Shown one piece after another: positions 1-12,400 of a stretch of 64,000 bases of DNA. Origin of the DNA: Anodontia alba. Lineage: Eukaryota > Mollusca > Bivalvia > Lucinida > Lucinidae. The notes beneath the pieces are model-generated. The model saw only the letters and a list, made by a program, of their open reading frames with translations, was not told the DNA's origin and ran no database searches. The position numbers and the translations under genes are program-made. Every line of letters begins with the position of its first letter. Position 1 is the first letter of the stretch. The stretch covers positions 113,545,459 through 113,609,458 of the forward strand of contig OZ024823.1 of assembly GCA_964016985.1 (NCBI GenBank). Reading direction: 5' to 3'.

Positions 1-302
1 TACATTTGATAACTTCCCAAGTGAGGCAAATTCTTTCCTTGTAGAGTAAAGCTCTAGATAAGGGGGGCCATCAGGAAATTATAAATGTTATTTCTCCATG
101 AGTTCATAAAATATGGGGTACTTACTGGAAGTGCCTTAGCTGATGAGTATCTGCTTTTGTGGGAAAACCAAAAAGAAAAAAAAAAAACAAAGAATTTTTG
201 GTTGAGCTTTTTTTTTTTTTTCATCCCAAAATTCTTGATATTTGGAGTTATGTCCCAGTTAGATAACCAGTAACACAATAAATTATTTCCATGTGATTTT
301 AG
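1..302. other. MCM5 intron, upstream part, with a MITE fragment
   Basis: This stretch precedes the first exon in the window. Positions about 45-190 resemble the CATAGCTCCAGATAAGG hairpin family (gctctagataagg, a degraded GTACTTACTGGAAGTGCC arm). Poly(A) and poly(T) runs at 172-188 and 210-223 could pair. No coding sequence is seen. Confidence 0.5.
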
Positions 303-479
303 GCTGGAATAACAACAACTCTGAACTCCCGCTGTTCTGTGCTAGCTGCTGCTAACAGTGTATATGGCCGATGGGATGACACAAAGGGAGAAGAGAATAT
401 AGATTTCATGCCAACCATCTTGTCAAGATTTGATATGATCTTCATTATCAAAGACGAGCATGATGAGAGCAGGGATACG
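303..479 (+). CDS. MCM5: MCM5 exon A: sensor 1 and arginine finger
   Basis: This 59-codon phase-0 exon follows the acceptor gattttAG and ends at donor ACG|GTAATT. It begins [10 protein letters not shown] and contains [25 protein letters not shown] and [10 protein letters not shown]. In MCM proteins the SRFD arginine completes the ATP site of the neighbouring subunit. Reading on past the donor soon gives a stop, which supports splicing here. Confidence 0.95.
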
Positions 480-3400
480 GTAATTATCCAGAGGGCACTT
501 GAACATTTATACCAACTGTACATAATGTAAACATCAATGCAAAGTCAATACACAGTATAAACATCACTGGGTAGACATTTTTAGCTCACCTGGCTATGCT
601 CAGGATGAGCTATAGTGATCTTTTTTTGTCCTTACCTTCAGATGACAACTATTCCAAAGCCATTGAAGCGATTTGTCTATAATAAAGTGAGAATGTTGCT
701 TGGGTAGGGAAATTTAAAAATAGCTAAAATTATGGTGATCTGCCTCTTGGTTTGGTTGACATGGCAACAGAAAGCTCCCATAGACTTCTAATGGGAAAAT
801 AGTTAAATTGCAGTTTCTTCATAACTAGTGAAGTGATGTGAACCATATTTAGCAGTTATGATCATTTGATGATTGTTTACCCAATTTATGTGTTTATGGC
901 CAGTGACGATTTTGTTTGGTTGCCATGGCACCATTCAGTTAAGAAAAAAAAAAAAAAAAAAGAATTTCTGAAATGACAACTCCTCCAAAGCCACTATAGC
1001 AGTTTGACTAATTTGTAGCAGATGTTGCTTTGGTAAGGGCAATTAAAAATAGCTAAAATTTTGAACTGCCTCTTGGTTTGGTCGCCATGGCAACAGAAAG
1101 CTCCCATATACATTTGTACATATAATGGGAAAATGGTTAAATTGCATTTTCTACATAACCAGTGAAGTGATGTAAACTATATTTGGCAGTTCTAATCATT
1201 CGATGATTGTCTATCCAGTTATGTGTTTTAAGTTCAGTGGCAATTTTGTTTGGTTGTCATGGCAAAAGTAAAAACAGGAAATCTGTAAAGCACCAGCATG
1301 GAAAGAAGACCCTTTGTGCAAACAACACATAATACATCTTATAGGATTGAAAGACCTGTTAAGCACCTGCAAGGAAAGCAGACTCCTTTTGCACAACAGC
1401 AGGGAGGAGGCCCTGTTGCACACCAGCAGGGAAAGAAGTCTGGCCTTGGAAAGAGACAGGACGTGCAGCATAGATGGGAGTGGCATCATGCAGTTGAAAT
1501 ACCTCTTCTCCCATCATTTCTTTACTTATACAATGAAGATGAGAGCTTGGCAAGTCCCTGTATTCTGCCAAAGATAAATTGACCCTCGAGAGCAATGAAC
1601 ACGCACACAAAGACAAAAATAGCCAAAGTGCCTAAAACTTTCAATATAGAATTGAAGTAGCAAAAGCTTTTAAGTTACAATCAAAATTTTATTCTGTGAG
1701 GGTTATCTTCCCCTGTACTGTATCTGTGTATAAAATATTGTAAACAACTCTTCTTAAACCATGCGGCCAATTTTCTCTAAATTTCATGTCGGTGAAACGG
1801 GATATGAGAGTTTGTTCAAATGGTCACACTACATTGACTGTCAGGCCCATATATGGTAAAAAAAAAATAATAATAATAAAAACACATCCAGGTGAACCAG
1901 TCGTGGCCTGTAGGCCTCTTGTGATCAGTTTAAACTCAAATGTAAGATCCAGTCTAAACAAACCCTGAGAATTAGAAATTTGTATGGTTCGAGTTTTTCA
2001 TCCTTCGTCCTTGGATATATATTTCGGTGGAAAGGCAGAGTATTTGATGAAAATTCTAGACTAATCTTTTCCCAGTTCTCCATAAAAATACATAGTTATG
2101 TTATGGGTTTTGAAAAGGCGATTCTCATCAAGGCACTTTAATGAATTCCCACATCATACATTCTATCCCACTATTATCATTAGCTACTCACCCAGAACAA
2201 GTCCTCTGTTCATTGTGTTTAACTCTCCCTGGTTTTCCACAGGAAAAAAAAATCTCTTTCCAAACTCAGCAGTATTAGTGATATTGCTGCATAAACCTGC
2301 AAGTGACATCTGATAAACAGTACAAAAGAAATTTTAGGCCATAGCTCCAGATAAGACACTTTTGTTGACCAAAAGTACTGGGCCCAGTTGTTCAAAACTA
2401 ACAATGTCGTTAGTTAATGTATTGTGAAAACTTTGATCATTAAATATCAGCATTTATGCTAACATTTTTGCTGAAAAAATGTGAGTAGCTTTTGCATTTG
2501 CAAAAGCTACACACATTTTTTTCAGCAAAAATAACTGTGAATTAGATACTGTACTTACTAGAACAATTAACATTTTGACCACTTATGAGCTCATTAAGCT
2601 AACGATGCTTTGAACAACAGGGCCCTAATATTTTAAAAATCTTACTTCTTCATACAAACATGTATTGTGGGTACTCATTAGAAGCACCTGACTTAGGATC
2701 ATAAGGTCCAGTATTTTGAATCCCCCTTGAGGCGGAATTCAGAGCTCTTCATTATCACCCTTTGATCGTCTCAATAGGACCTAAATAATGTTGAAAGGGA
2801 TGTAAAACACCAAGCCATTATCATCACTGTTTCTTGTTACTTGCCCTAAGATATTCTCAGTAATGTAGTCTATACAAGCGTGAATTGGTTTATGCTGATG
2901 AAGTCACACTTTGATTTCAGAGATTGGCTAAACATGTTATGAATGTTCATTTGAATGCCCTACAAATGACGGAGGAACCTGCAGAAGGAGAAATAGACCT
3001 ACTGACACTCAAGAAGTACATTTCATATTGTCGATCGTAAGTTAGGATTAATCTTGTATGATGATTTACTTTGTTGCCCTTACTTGATAAACAGCTAGCT
3101 CAGGTGACATAGTGCCAACTGTTGTCTTTACTGGGTTCGTACATGTCGGGGGGAAATATCATTGAAATTTATCTTTTTTTTTATCGCGCCTGCTTGTAGC
3201 AGGGTGCGATATAGGCGTCCGATTTTCCGTCCGTCCGTCCGTCTGTCAACATTTATGTCGAAGTTCGACATTTATGTCAAAGTTAGTATTCTAATCAACT
3301 ACAAGATTAAACAACCATCAAACCTTGCATGAAACATCTCCCTGACCTTTCGACTTTGCGACATAGGTGCCTGCTTTTCCATTCATCTGTTCGTCCGTCT

Positions 3401-6400
3401 GTCCTTCTGTTAACAGTTCTGTTATGTCGAAGTTTGACATTTATGTCAAAGTTAGTATTCTAATCAACTACAAGACTAAACAACCATCAAACCTTGCATG
3501 AAACATCTCCCTGACCTCCTGACTTTGTGACATAGGTGCCCGCTTTTCCATTCGTCTGTCCGTTCGTCCCTCTGTCCGTCCGTCTATTAACAGTTCTGTT
3601 ATGTCGAAGTTCGATATTTACGTCAAAGTTAGTATTCTAATCAACTTCAATTCTACAACAACCATCATACCTTGCATGACATCTCCCTGACCTCCTGACT
3701 TGGCAGGTACATTGACCCAGTGTCCTTGACCTATATTTTGCGCTCCATTGACTTTGACACATTTTATGTTGACATTCCAGATCTTCTCAACTAAAAGGTG
3801 TACAACTACCAAACCTTGCATACTGCTTCTCCTAGATGTACTGACTCGGCAGATATCTTGACCCGGTGACCTTGACCTATATTTTGCGCTCCAGTGACTT
3901 TGACATATTTTGCGTCGACGTTCGATATCTCCTCAACTGTAAGGCCTACAACCATCAAACCTTGCAAAGTGCTTCTTCTCAATGTACTGACGGCAGATAC
4001 CTTGACCTGGTGACCTTGACCTATATTTTGGCTGCAGTGACTTTGACATAATTTACATCAACGTTCCAGATCTCCTGAAGTGTAAGACCTCTAGCCACCA
4101 AACCTTGCATAGTGCTTCTCCTAGATGTACTGACTCGGCAGGTATCTTGACCCACTGACTTTGACCTATATTTTGTGCTCCAGTGCCTTTTACACATTTT
4201 ACGTTGACGTTCAATATCTCCATAACTATAAGGCCTACAACCATCAAACCTTGCATAGTGCTTCTTCTCAATGTATGGACTCGGCAGGTATCTTGACTGG
4301 GTGAACTTGACCTATATTTTGCGCTCCATTGACTTTTACACCTTTTACGTCGCCCTTCCATATGTCCTCAACTGTAAGGCCTTCAACCACCAAACCTTAT
4401 ATAGTGCTTCTTCTTGATGTACTGACTCGGCAGGTACCTTGACCTGGTGACCTTGACCTATATTTTGCACTCCAGTGACTTTGACACATTTTATGTTGAT
4501 GTTCAGTATCTCCTCAAATATAAGACCTACAACCACTAAACCTTGCCTAGTGCTTCACCTCTTTGCACTGGCTTGGCAGGTACCTTGACCTGGTGACCTT
4601 GACCTATATTTGACACATTTTACGTTGATGTTTGATAAATCCTCAACTTTAAGGCCTACAACCACCATACCTTGCATAGTGCTTCTCCTTGATGTACTGA
4701 ATTAGCAGGTACCTTGACCCATGACCTTGACCTATATTTCACACTCCAGTGACTTTTACACATTTTAAGTCGACATTCCATTATCATTGGGCTGTATAAT
4801 ATGAAAAGTCAGTGCTGAAGATATAGCCATTAGAGGGAATGGCACTGGCCTGGAATATATGTGCCCCACTGGGCACTTTGTCTACATTTTTTTTCCACCC
4901 ATTTTTCCAACTAAGCCCTGCTAAGAATGAATAAACTTATTTAATAACCACATTCTGATTGTGGCTCCTGTATCTTTTGCCCCAGCAGGTGCGATGACGC
5001 CTTCCGCGGAATTCTTGTCTTTTTTTTTTCAAGGCCTGATTTGTCGGGGAATTAGGTGATGTGTCAGGAAAAAAGTGAATTTTCAAAGAATGTCTGGGAA
5101 TTTTTTATTTCAGCCTGATGAAGCTGGGATGTTTGGTCCCAATGTATTTTTCTTGCTAATTTCATGGCATTTCCGGCTGCAATATTGTCAGGGAAATTTG
5201 TATTTAGGTCAGGGAAACGTCAGGGAATTTTGGTTAGTCCTAAATGTATGACCCTGCTTTAGCTTAACATGTTGAACTGCAAACTTAGAAAAGGTAACTT
5301 CTGATTTATATATGCATCCAGTGAAGATCCAGATCAGCCTGCTTGTCTGTTCAGTTGCCGGCCTCAGTGGCTCAGTTGGATGCGCCGTCCGACTGGAGAC
5401 CAGGAGGTCGCTTGTTCAACCCTGCCGAGGTCGTCAACATTCTTTCGTGGAGATTGATCATGAAATATTTTCTACGGTCATTCTCCCCCTTCCGCTGATT
5501 CAAGAAGGGCAGTTGTCAGTTTCTGGTGAAAGAATGTGCACAATACTGGTTAACGGCTTAGAGGAATAAGCCTGTCCAGTAAATGTGTGGTTAGGTAAAC
5601 TGACTGCGCTCGACATGACCCCACTGGGTTGACTGGGCCGTAAAACCTCAACACAAACTGTCTGTTCATTCTGATCAGAATCATGTCTTACTCTGACTGG
5701 TGATCAGATGGTTGCTGGTTCGATCCCCAGCGGGTGCAGCAACATTCTTTCATGGAGATTGATCGTCACTCTTTAGGCTGGAAGATGGGAAAATATCTAG
5801 ATAGTGAGTATTTAGAAAATACTTTTTGTGTCCAAATATATATGCTAACACCAAGTCTTATTTGAATTGCCTTGCTGAGATGATTCTGACAAATGTCTGG
5901 ATACACTCAAAGCTTATGTTTGATCAAAAAAAAAAAAAAATCACTATGCTGTCATCACAGTCATTTTGCTTATCTGCAGTGTTGAGGGATGTTGCTGGTT
6001 TTTGTAAAAATGGTAAAAACATAAATATGGTAATGAATACATAGCTCCAGATAAGAGGGGGTATCAGGAAAATCTTTTATTTCTTCACAAAAACATATGT
6101 TGCAGGTACTCAGTAGAAGTGCATTGTAGAGGCGCTTCTAATGAATACACACATCATACATGTTTTTGTGGAGAAATAAAAATATCAACACTTTGGTAGA
6201 AAAAAAGTGCCTTATCTGGATTTATGATAATATAATGGAATACATTTTGCAGAAAATGTGGTCCTAGACTGTCGCCAGAAGCAGCTGAGAAGCTCAAGAA
6301 TCGTTATGTTCTGATGAGAAACAGTGCTGGTGAATATGAGAGAGAGACAGGAAAGAAAGTCAGCATCCCCATTACAGTAAGGTAAGCAAGACTGTATTTA

Positions 6401-9400
6401 CCCATAGTCAAGGCTGTGGAAATACCATGCCAAACTTGTCTTATTTCCCTGAGAACAAGTAAAAATTTTCAGTTTGCTCATCCTGTAGCAAGGACTTCAT
6501 AGTTCTAGCTTAGGAGAGTATCCAGATTATGAGATAGATATTTTTCTTATTATGCCCCCAACTTCAAAGAAGTTGGAGGGGCATATTGCTTCTGGGTTGT
6601 CTGTCCATCAGTCTGTCTGCCAGTCAGTCTGTCCTTCTGTCTGTCCCTCCGTTCGTCACGCTTTTTGATGCATAGTATAACTTTAGAACCGTGAATGCTA
6701 CTGTTTTGAAATTTCTTATATGGATTCCTCATGAAAAAATAGCTGACAACGTATTTTTTTTCTTGACAGGATTATGCCCCTTTTCTGAGTTATGGCCCTT
6801 TGAAAAAAGTACGGATGCAATCTTGTCAGCAAAATATCTCAAAAACTACTGAAGCTAGAGCCTTGAAACTTGATGAATAGACTGGTAGTGATGAGTAGAC
6901 AACCTGATTAACTTTTGAAGAAATTTTGAAAAAATACTTCTCGAGTTATGGCCCTTTGTAACTTTGGGCATTTTTACCTTGTCAGCAAAATAGTTAGAGC
7001 TAGAGCCTTGAAACTTAGTAAATGGATTTGTAGTGATGAGCAGTGACCTGATTAACTTTTGAAGAAATTCTGAAAAATACTTCATGAGTTATGGCCTTTG
7101 AATTTTTTGGGCATTTTTATCTTGTCAGCAAAATATCTCAAAAACCGTTGGAGCTAGAGGCTTGAAACTTGATGAATAGACTGGTAGTGATGAGTAGACA
7201 ACCTGATTAACTTTTGAAGAAATTTTGAAAAATACTTCTTGAGTTATGGCCCTTTGTAATTTTGGTCATTTTTACCTTGTCAGCAAAATTTCTCAAAAAC
7301 TATTAGAGCTAGAGCCTTGAAACTTAGTAAATGGATTTGTAGTGATGAGTAGATGACCTGATTAATTTTTGAAGAAATTCTGAAAAATACTTCATGAGTT
7401 ATGCCCTTTGTAATATTGGGCAATTTTACCTTGTCAGCAAACTGTCTCAAAAAGCGTTGGAGCTAGAGCCTTGAAACTTAATGAATAGACTGGTAGTGAT
7501 GAGTACACAATATGATTAACTTTTGAAGAAATTTTGAAAAATACTTCTTGAGTTATGGCCCTTTGTAATTCTGGGCATTTTTACCTTGTCAGCAAAATAT
7601 CTCGAAAACTATTAGAGCTAGAGCCTTGAAACTTAATATATGGATTTATAGTGATGAGTAAATGACCTGATTAACTTCTGAAGAAACTCTGAAAAATACT
7701 TCATGAGTTATGGCCCTTTGTAATTTTGGGCATTTTTACCTTATCAGCAAAATATTGCAAAAAACGTTGGAGCTAGAGCCTTGAAACTTGATGAATAGAC
7801 TAGTAGTGGTGAGTAGACAAGCTGATTAACTTTAAATAAATTTTGAAAAATACTTATTGAGTTATGGCCCTTTGTAATATTTAGCTCGCCTGAACAACAT
7901 TCAGGAAGAGCTATTGTACTACCCCCGGCGTCGGTGTTGGCGTTGGTGTCGGCGTTGGCGTCGGCGTCCATAAATGTTAAAGTTTTTGTTAAAGTTTTTA
8001 AGACTGCATTATTTCCTAACCTTATCACAGATTTGATTCATCTTTGGTATGGTGATACATATTGGTCCAAAATTTTGCGCAGTACCAACCCCACCACTCT
8101 AGGTCATGTCAAGGTCAAGGTCACAGACTTAGAATTTTCATGTTAAAATTTTATGTCTAAGTATGTTAAAGTTTTCATTAAAGTTTTTAAGACCTCATTA
8201 TTTCCTAACCTTATCACTGATTTGATTCATCTTTGGTATGGTGGTACATATTGGTCCAAAATTTTGCGCAGTACCATTCCCACCACTCTAGGTCATGTCA
8301 AGGTCAAGGTCACAGACTTAGAATTTTCATGTTAAAATTTTATGTCTAAGTTTTTATAATCTCTTTACTTCTACACTAAATGATGGATTTTGTTCCTATT
8401 TGGTATTATGATAGACACTGGTCAAAAGTTTTTGTCAGCACCATCAGCAGTCATGACCGTGACCTTGATGTCGAGGTCACAGACTTAGAATTTAAATGTT
8501 AAAGTTTTCGTTAAAGTTTTTAAGACCTCATTATTTCCTAACCTTATCACCGATTTGATTCATCTTTGGTATGATGATACATATTGGTCCAAAATTTTGC
8601 GCAATACCATACCCACCACTCTTGGTCATGTCAAGGTCAAGGTCACAGACTTAGAATATATATGTTTAAGTTTTCATTAAAGTTTTTAAGACCTCATTAT
8701 TTCCTAACCTTATCACCCATTTGATTCAATTATATGATGATACATAGAGGTCCAAAATTTTGCGCAGTACCATCCCCACCAACTTAGGTCAAGGTCAAGG
8801 TCACACACTTAGAGTTTTCATGTAAAAATTTACGTCAGAGTTTTTAGGATCTCATTACTACTAAACTAAATGATGGATTTAGTTCCTATTAGGTATCATG
8901 ATAGAAACTGGTTTATATGATGATACATAGAGGTCCAAAATTTTGCGCAGTACCATCCCCACCAACTTAGGTCAAGGTCAAAGTCACACACTTAGAGTTT
9001 TCATGTAAAAATTTACGTCAAAGTTTTTAGGATCTCATTACTACTAAACTAAATGATGGATTTAGTTCCTATTAGGTATCATGATAGAAACTGGTCAAAA
9101 GTTTTCATCAGCACCATCAGCACTCACAAGCGTGACCTTGAGGTTGAGGTCACAGACTTAGAATTTAAATGTTAAAGTTTTCATTAAAGTTTTTAAGACC
9201 TCATTATTTCCTAACCTTATCACCGATTTGATTCATCTTTGGTCAGGGGTCATGCTAGAGGGCGATTTGGGAGAAAAAGTCTCCCTAAGCTGGCTGACTT
9301 CTCCCTATTTTAAGCTGAGGAAGAAGTGAATATGTATAGAATGTATAGGGAAACCCAAAATTTGGACAAAAACTTCTCCCTGAAATCCTGAAATTGTCGT

Positions 9401-12400
9401 GAAACTTCTCTCTCTCTGAAAGCTCTAGGATGACCCCTGTTTGGTATGATGATACATAGTAGTCCAAAATTTTGTTGTGCAGTACCATCCCCACCACCTT
9501 AGATCAAGGTCAAGGTCACAGACTTAGAGTTTTCATGTTAAAATTTTACGTCAAAGTTTTTAGGATCTCATTACTACTAAACTAAATGATGGATTTAGTT
9601 CCTATTTGGTATCATGATAGATATTGGTCAAAAGTTTTCATCAGCACCATCAGCACTCATGACAATGACCTTGAGGTCGATGTCACAGACTTAGAATTTA
9701 AATGTTTTTGTTAAAGTTTTTAAGACGTCATTAAATCCTAACCTTATCACAGATTTGATTCATCTTTTGTATGATGATACATATTGGTCACGGACTTAGA
9801 ATTTTGATGTTAAAATTTTAAGCCAAAGTTTTTTAGGATCTCATTACTTCTAAACGACATGATGGATTTAGTTCCTATTTGGTGTAATGGCCCTTTATAA
9901 ATTTGGGCTGTTTCCCTTGTCAGCAAAATATCTAAAAACTACTGAAGCTGGTGCCTTGAAACTTGATGAATAGATTGGTAGTGATGAGTAGATGACCTGA
10001 TTATGTGGTAGCGATGAGTAGATGACCTGATTATGCCCCCAGTTTCGAATGAAATTTTTTAGCCTTCGTTTGTCCGTCTGTCTGTTTGTCAGTTCGTCAA
10101 GCTTTTTTGTGCATGCCATATCTTAAGAACCCTGCATGCTAGGGTTTTGAAATTTTATATTTTGGTTCCCAATTAAAAAATAGCTGACCTGTATTTTTTA
10201 CCTTGTCCAGCATGTTTGTTTAGAGTTATGCCCCTTTGAAAAAAATCAGAATTAAATCTTGTGAGCAAGATATCTTGAAAAGTATTTAAGCTGGGTTGTT
10301 AAAATTTGATGTGTAAATTACCTGATTATATTTTGAGAGAATTCCATGAAAATATTGATAAAGTTACGGCCCTTTGAGGTTCTGCGCATTTTGACCTTGT
10401 CAGCAAGATGTCTGGAAAAGTACTTAAGCTAGGGTCTTGAAATATTATATGCTGATTGGGGATGATGTGGAGATTACCTGATTTGTTTTTTAGGGAATTC
10501 CATGAAAAACTCGACGTAGTTATTGCCCTTTGTAGTTCTAGGCATTTTGACCTTGTCAGCAAGATATCTCAAAAAGTATTTAAGCCAGAGCCATGATATT
10601 TGGTGTAATGATTGGGATTGAGGAGGAGATTACCTGATTAAATTTTGAACCAATTAAATGAAGTGTTGGAGTTGTGGCCCTTTGCAATTTCTGGCCATTT
10701 AATGTAGTTGTTTTATTGTGTATAGCATAAGTTTAGAACCATGTATGCTAATGTTTTGAAATTTCATATATTGATTCCTCATGAAAAAATAGGTGACCCG
10801 TATTTTTTTCTTATCCCAATTATCTCCTGTTTTAGAGTTATTTCCCTTTGATAAAATAACATTGAAATCTCATATATTTGTACTGTTGTTACCGTCATGG
10901 GCAAGCAGTGTTGAAGTCAAGCAGTGTTAGAGTCGGGGGCATAGTGTTTTACAAACACCAGCTCTAGTTTCTGAAAAAACTATGTTGTGGGTTCTCGTTA
11001 GAAGCACCTCACTGAGACTCTTCAATTGAATACCCTAAAAAAAAAGTTTTATTGCCTTACAGTTGGGCAAGGCCTTCTGTCCTTGCAACAGGTAAGGGTA
11101 GAGAGGGAATGTTATTTCTTCTGTTCCTTCACTTTCTTTCATTTCCCTCTTTCTTCCCTATCCCTCTCTTTCAGCTCTACTGTCTCTTTTCTCCCTTTCT
11201 CTGGTAGACAATACAATATGACCCACAAGGGTTGACATGTCATTAAACCCCAATACTATCAAATTCTTTGAGAAGAAAAATGTCAATTTTCGGGCGAATA
11301 CATCTTGCTTGGACAAGTGAATTTTAGGCATTTTTACTTGACTGTGGACAAGTTATAAAATTTGATAATTCCACAGCCCTGTAGAAGTGTTCAGACACCT
11401 TATCTTCTTACCATACTTTTCCTAAAATTTGAATATCAATTTTACTTCTTGTTGATGTTGGCAGATCATACATTTTTGGACGGTGTTTTTCAAAAATCTG
11501 GGCCCAGTTGTTCAAAGCTAACGACGTCGTTAGTTAACGATCGTTAAAATTTTAATCGAGTGATATGCAAATATGCTGAAATTTTTTGCTGAAAAAATGT
11601 GAGTAGCTACTCACATTTTTTCAGCAAAAAATTTCAGAAAATTGTACATTGAATCTGCTAAAATAGTTAACGAAATGACCCTTAACGAGCTCGTGAAGCT
11701 AATGACGCTTTGAACAACCGGGCCCTGTTCTTTAAAATACAGATGTCCGGTGGGTCTGGCGGGCAGGCGTTGGGCATTGTCCGAGGTTTTCCTTTTTGAA
11801 AAACTTGGCCATAATGCCTGTAGGCGTTTTTCTTGTTAGCTTTTATGGCCTCGCCATGAAGGGGAGGAGGGCATATGATTTTACCCTTCATCATACATCG
11901 TCCCTGTGTCCATCTGTCTGTCCATCACACTTTAGAGTACTGTTCCTGTTTCCACAACTGCAGTTTGCAAAGTAATGATTTGAAATGCACTATAATAAGG
12001 ATATAGACTGAGCATGCGCATAAAGTTATAGAAGTCTGATTGAATCATTGCTAGAGCTATATGCCCTTGATTTACATAGAAATTTTGCAATATTTAAACT
12101 GGCAGTAGCAGGGGTATTCATCCCCTTTAAGGATCACCTAGTTTTTAATGTGCAACTTAAGTAGATTCACGGAGATGATTTTGTGGCATGTAAACATATT
12201 TGTTTTGGTAGAAATTACACAGGAGCTGAAGATCTACTTTTAAAATAAAGTTCTTTTTCTGCAGGCAACTGGAGGCTATTATTAGAATCTCGGAATCTCT
12301 TGCGAAAATGCGTCTGAAACCATTTGCATCAGAGCAGGATGTTGATGAAGCACTTAGATTGTTCCAGGTGTCTACCCTAGATGCTGCTATGTCAGGAAAC

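Larger units (their letters stand above)
6549..10950. repeat. Large tandem-array region (ATGCCCCC hairpin type) in an MCM5 intron
   Basis: The left end is the hairpin ccccaacttcaaagaagttggagggg, then a GTCTGTCC-rich tract, then units of about 155 bp marked by gagttatggccctttg and gagctagagccttgaaact. A second left end of the same type starts near 10033. The right end reads cgggggcatagtg near 10935. The array is interrupted at 7881-9884 by another element. Confidence 0.75.

Noticed and set aside
5380..5450. tRNA gene
   Set aside because: A and B boxes are present, but the rest does not fold as a tRNA and the unit repeats with a long shared body, tail and target duplications. It is a SINE head; the same holds for the other copies.
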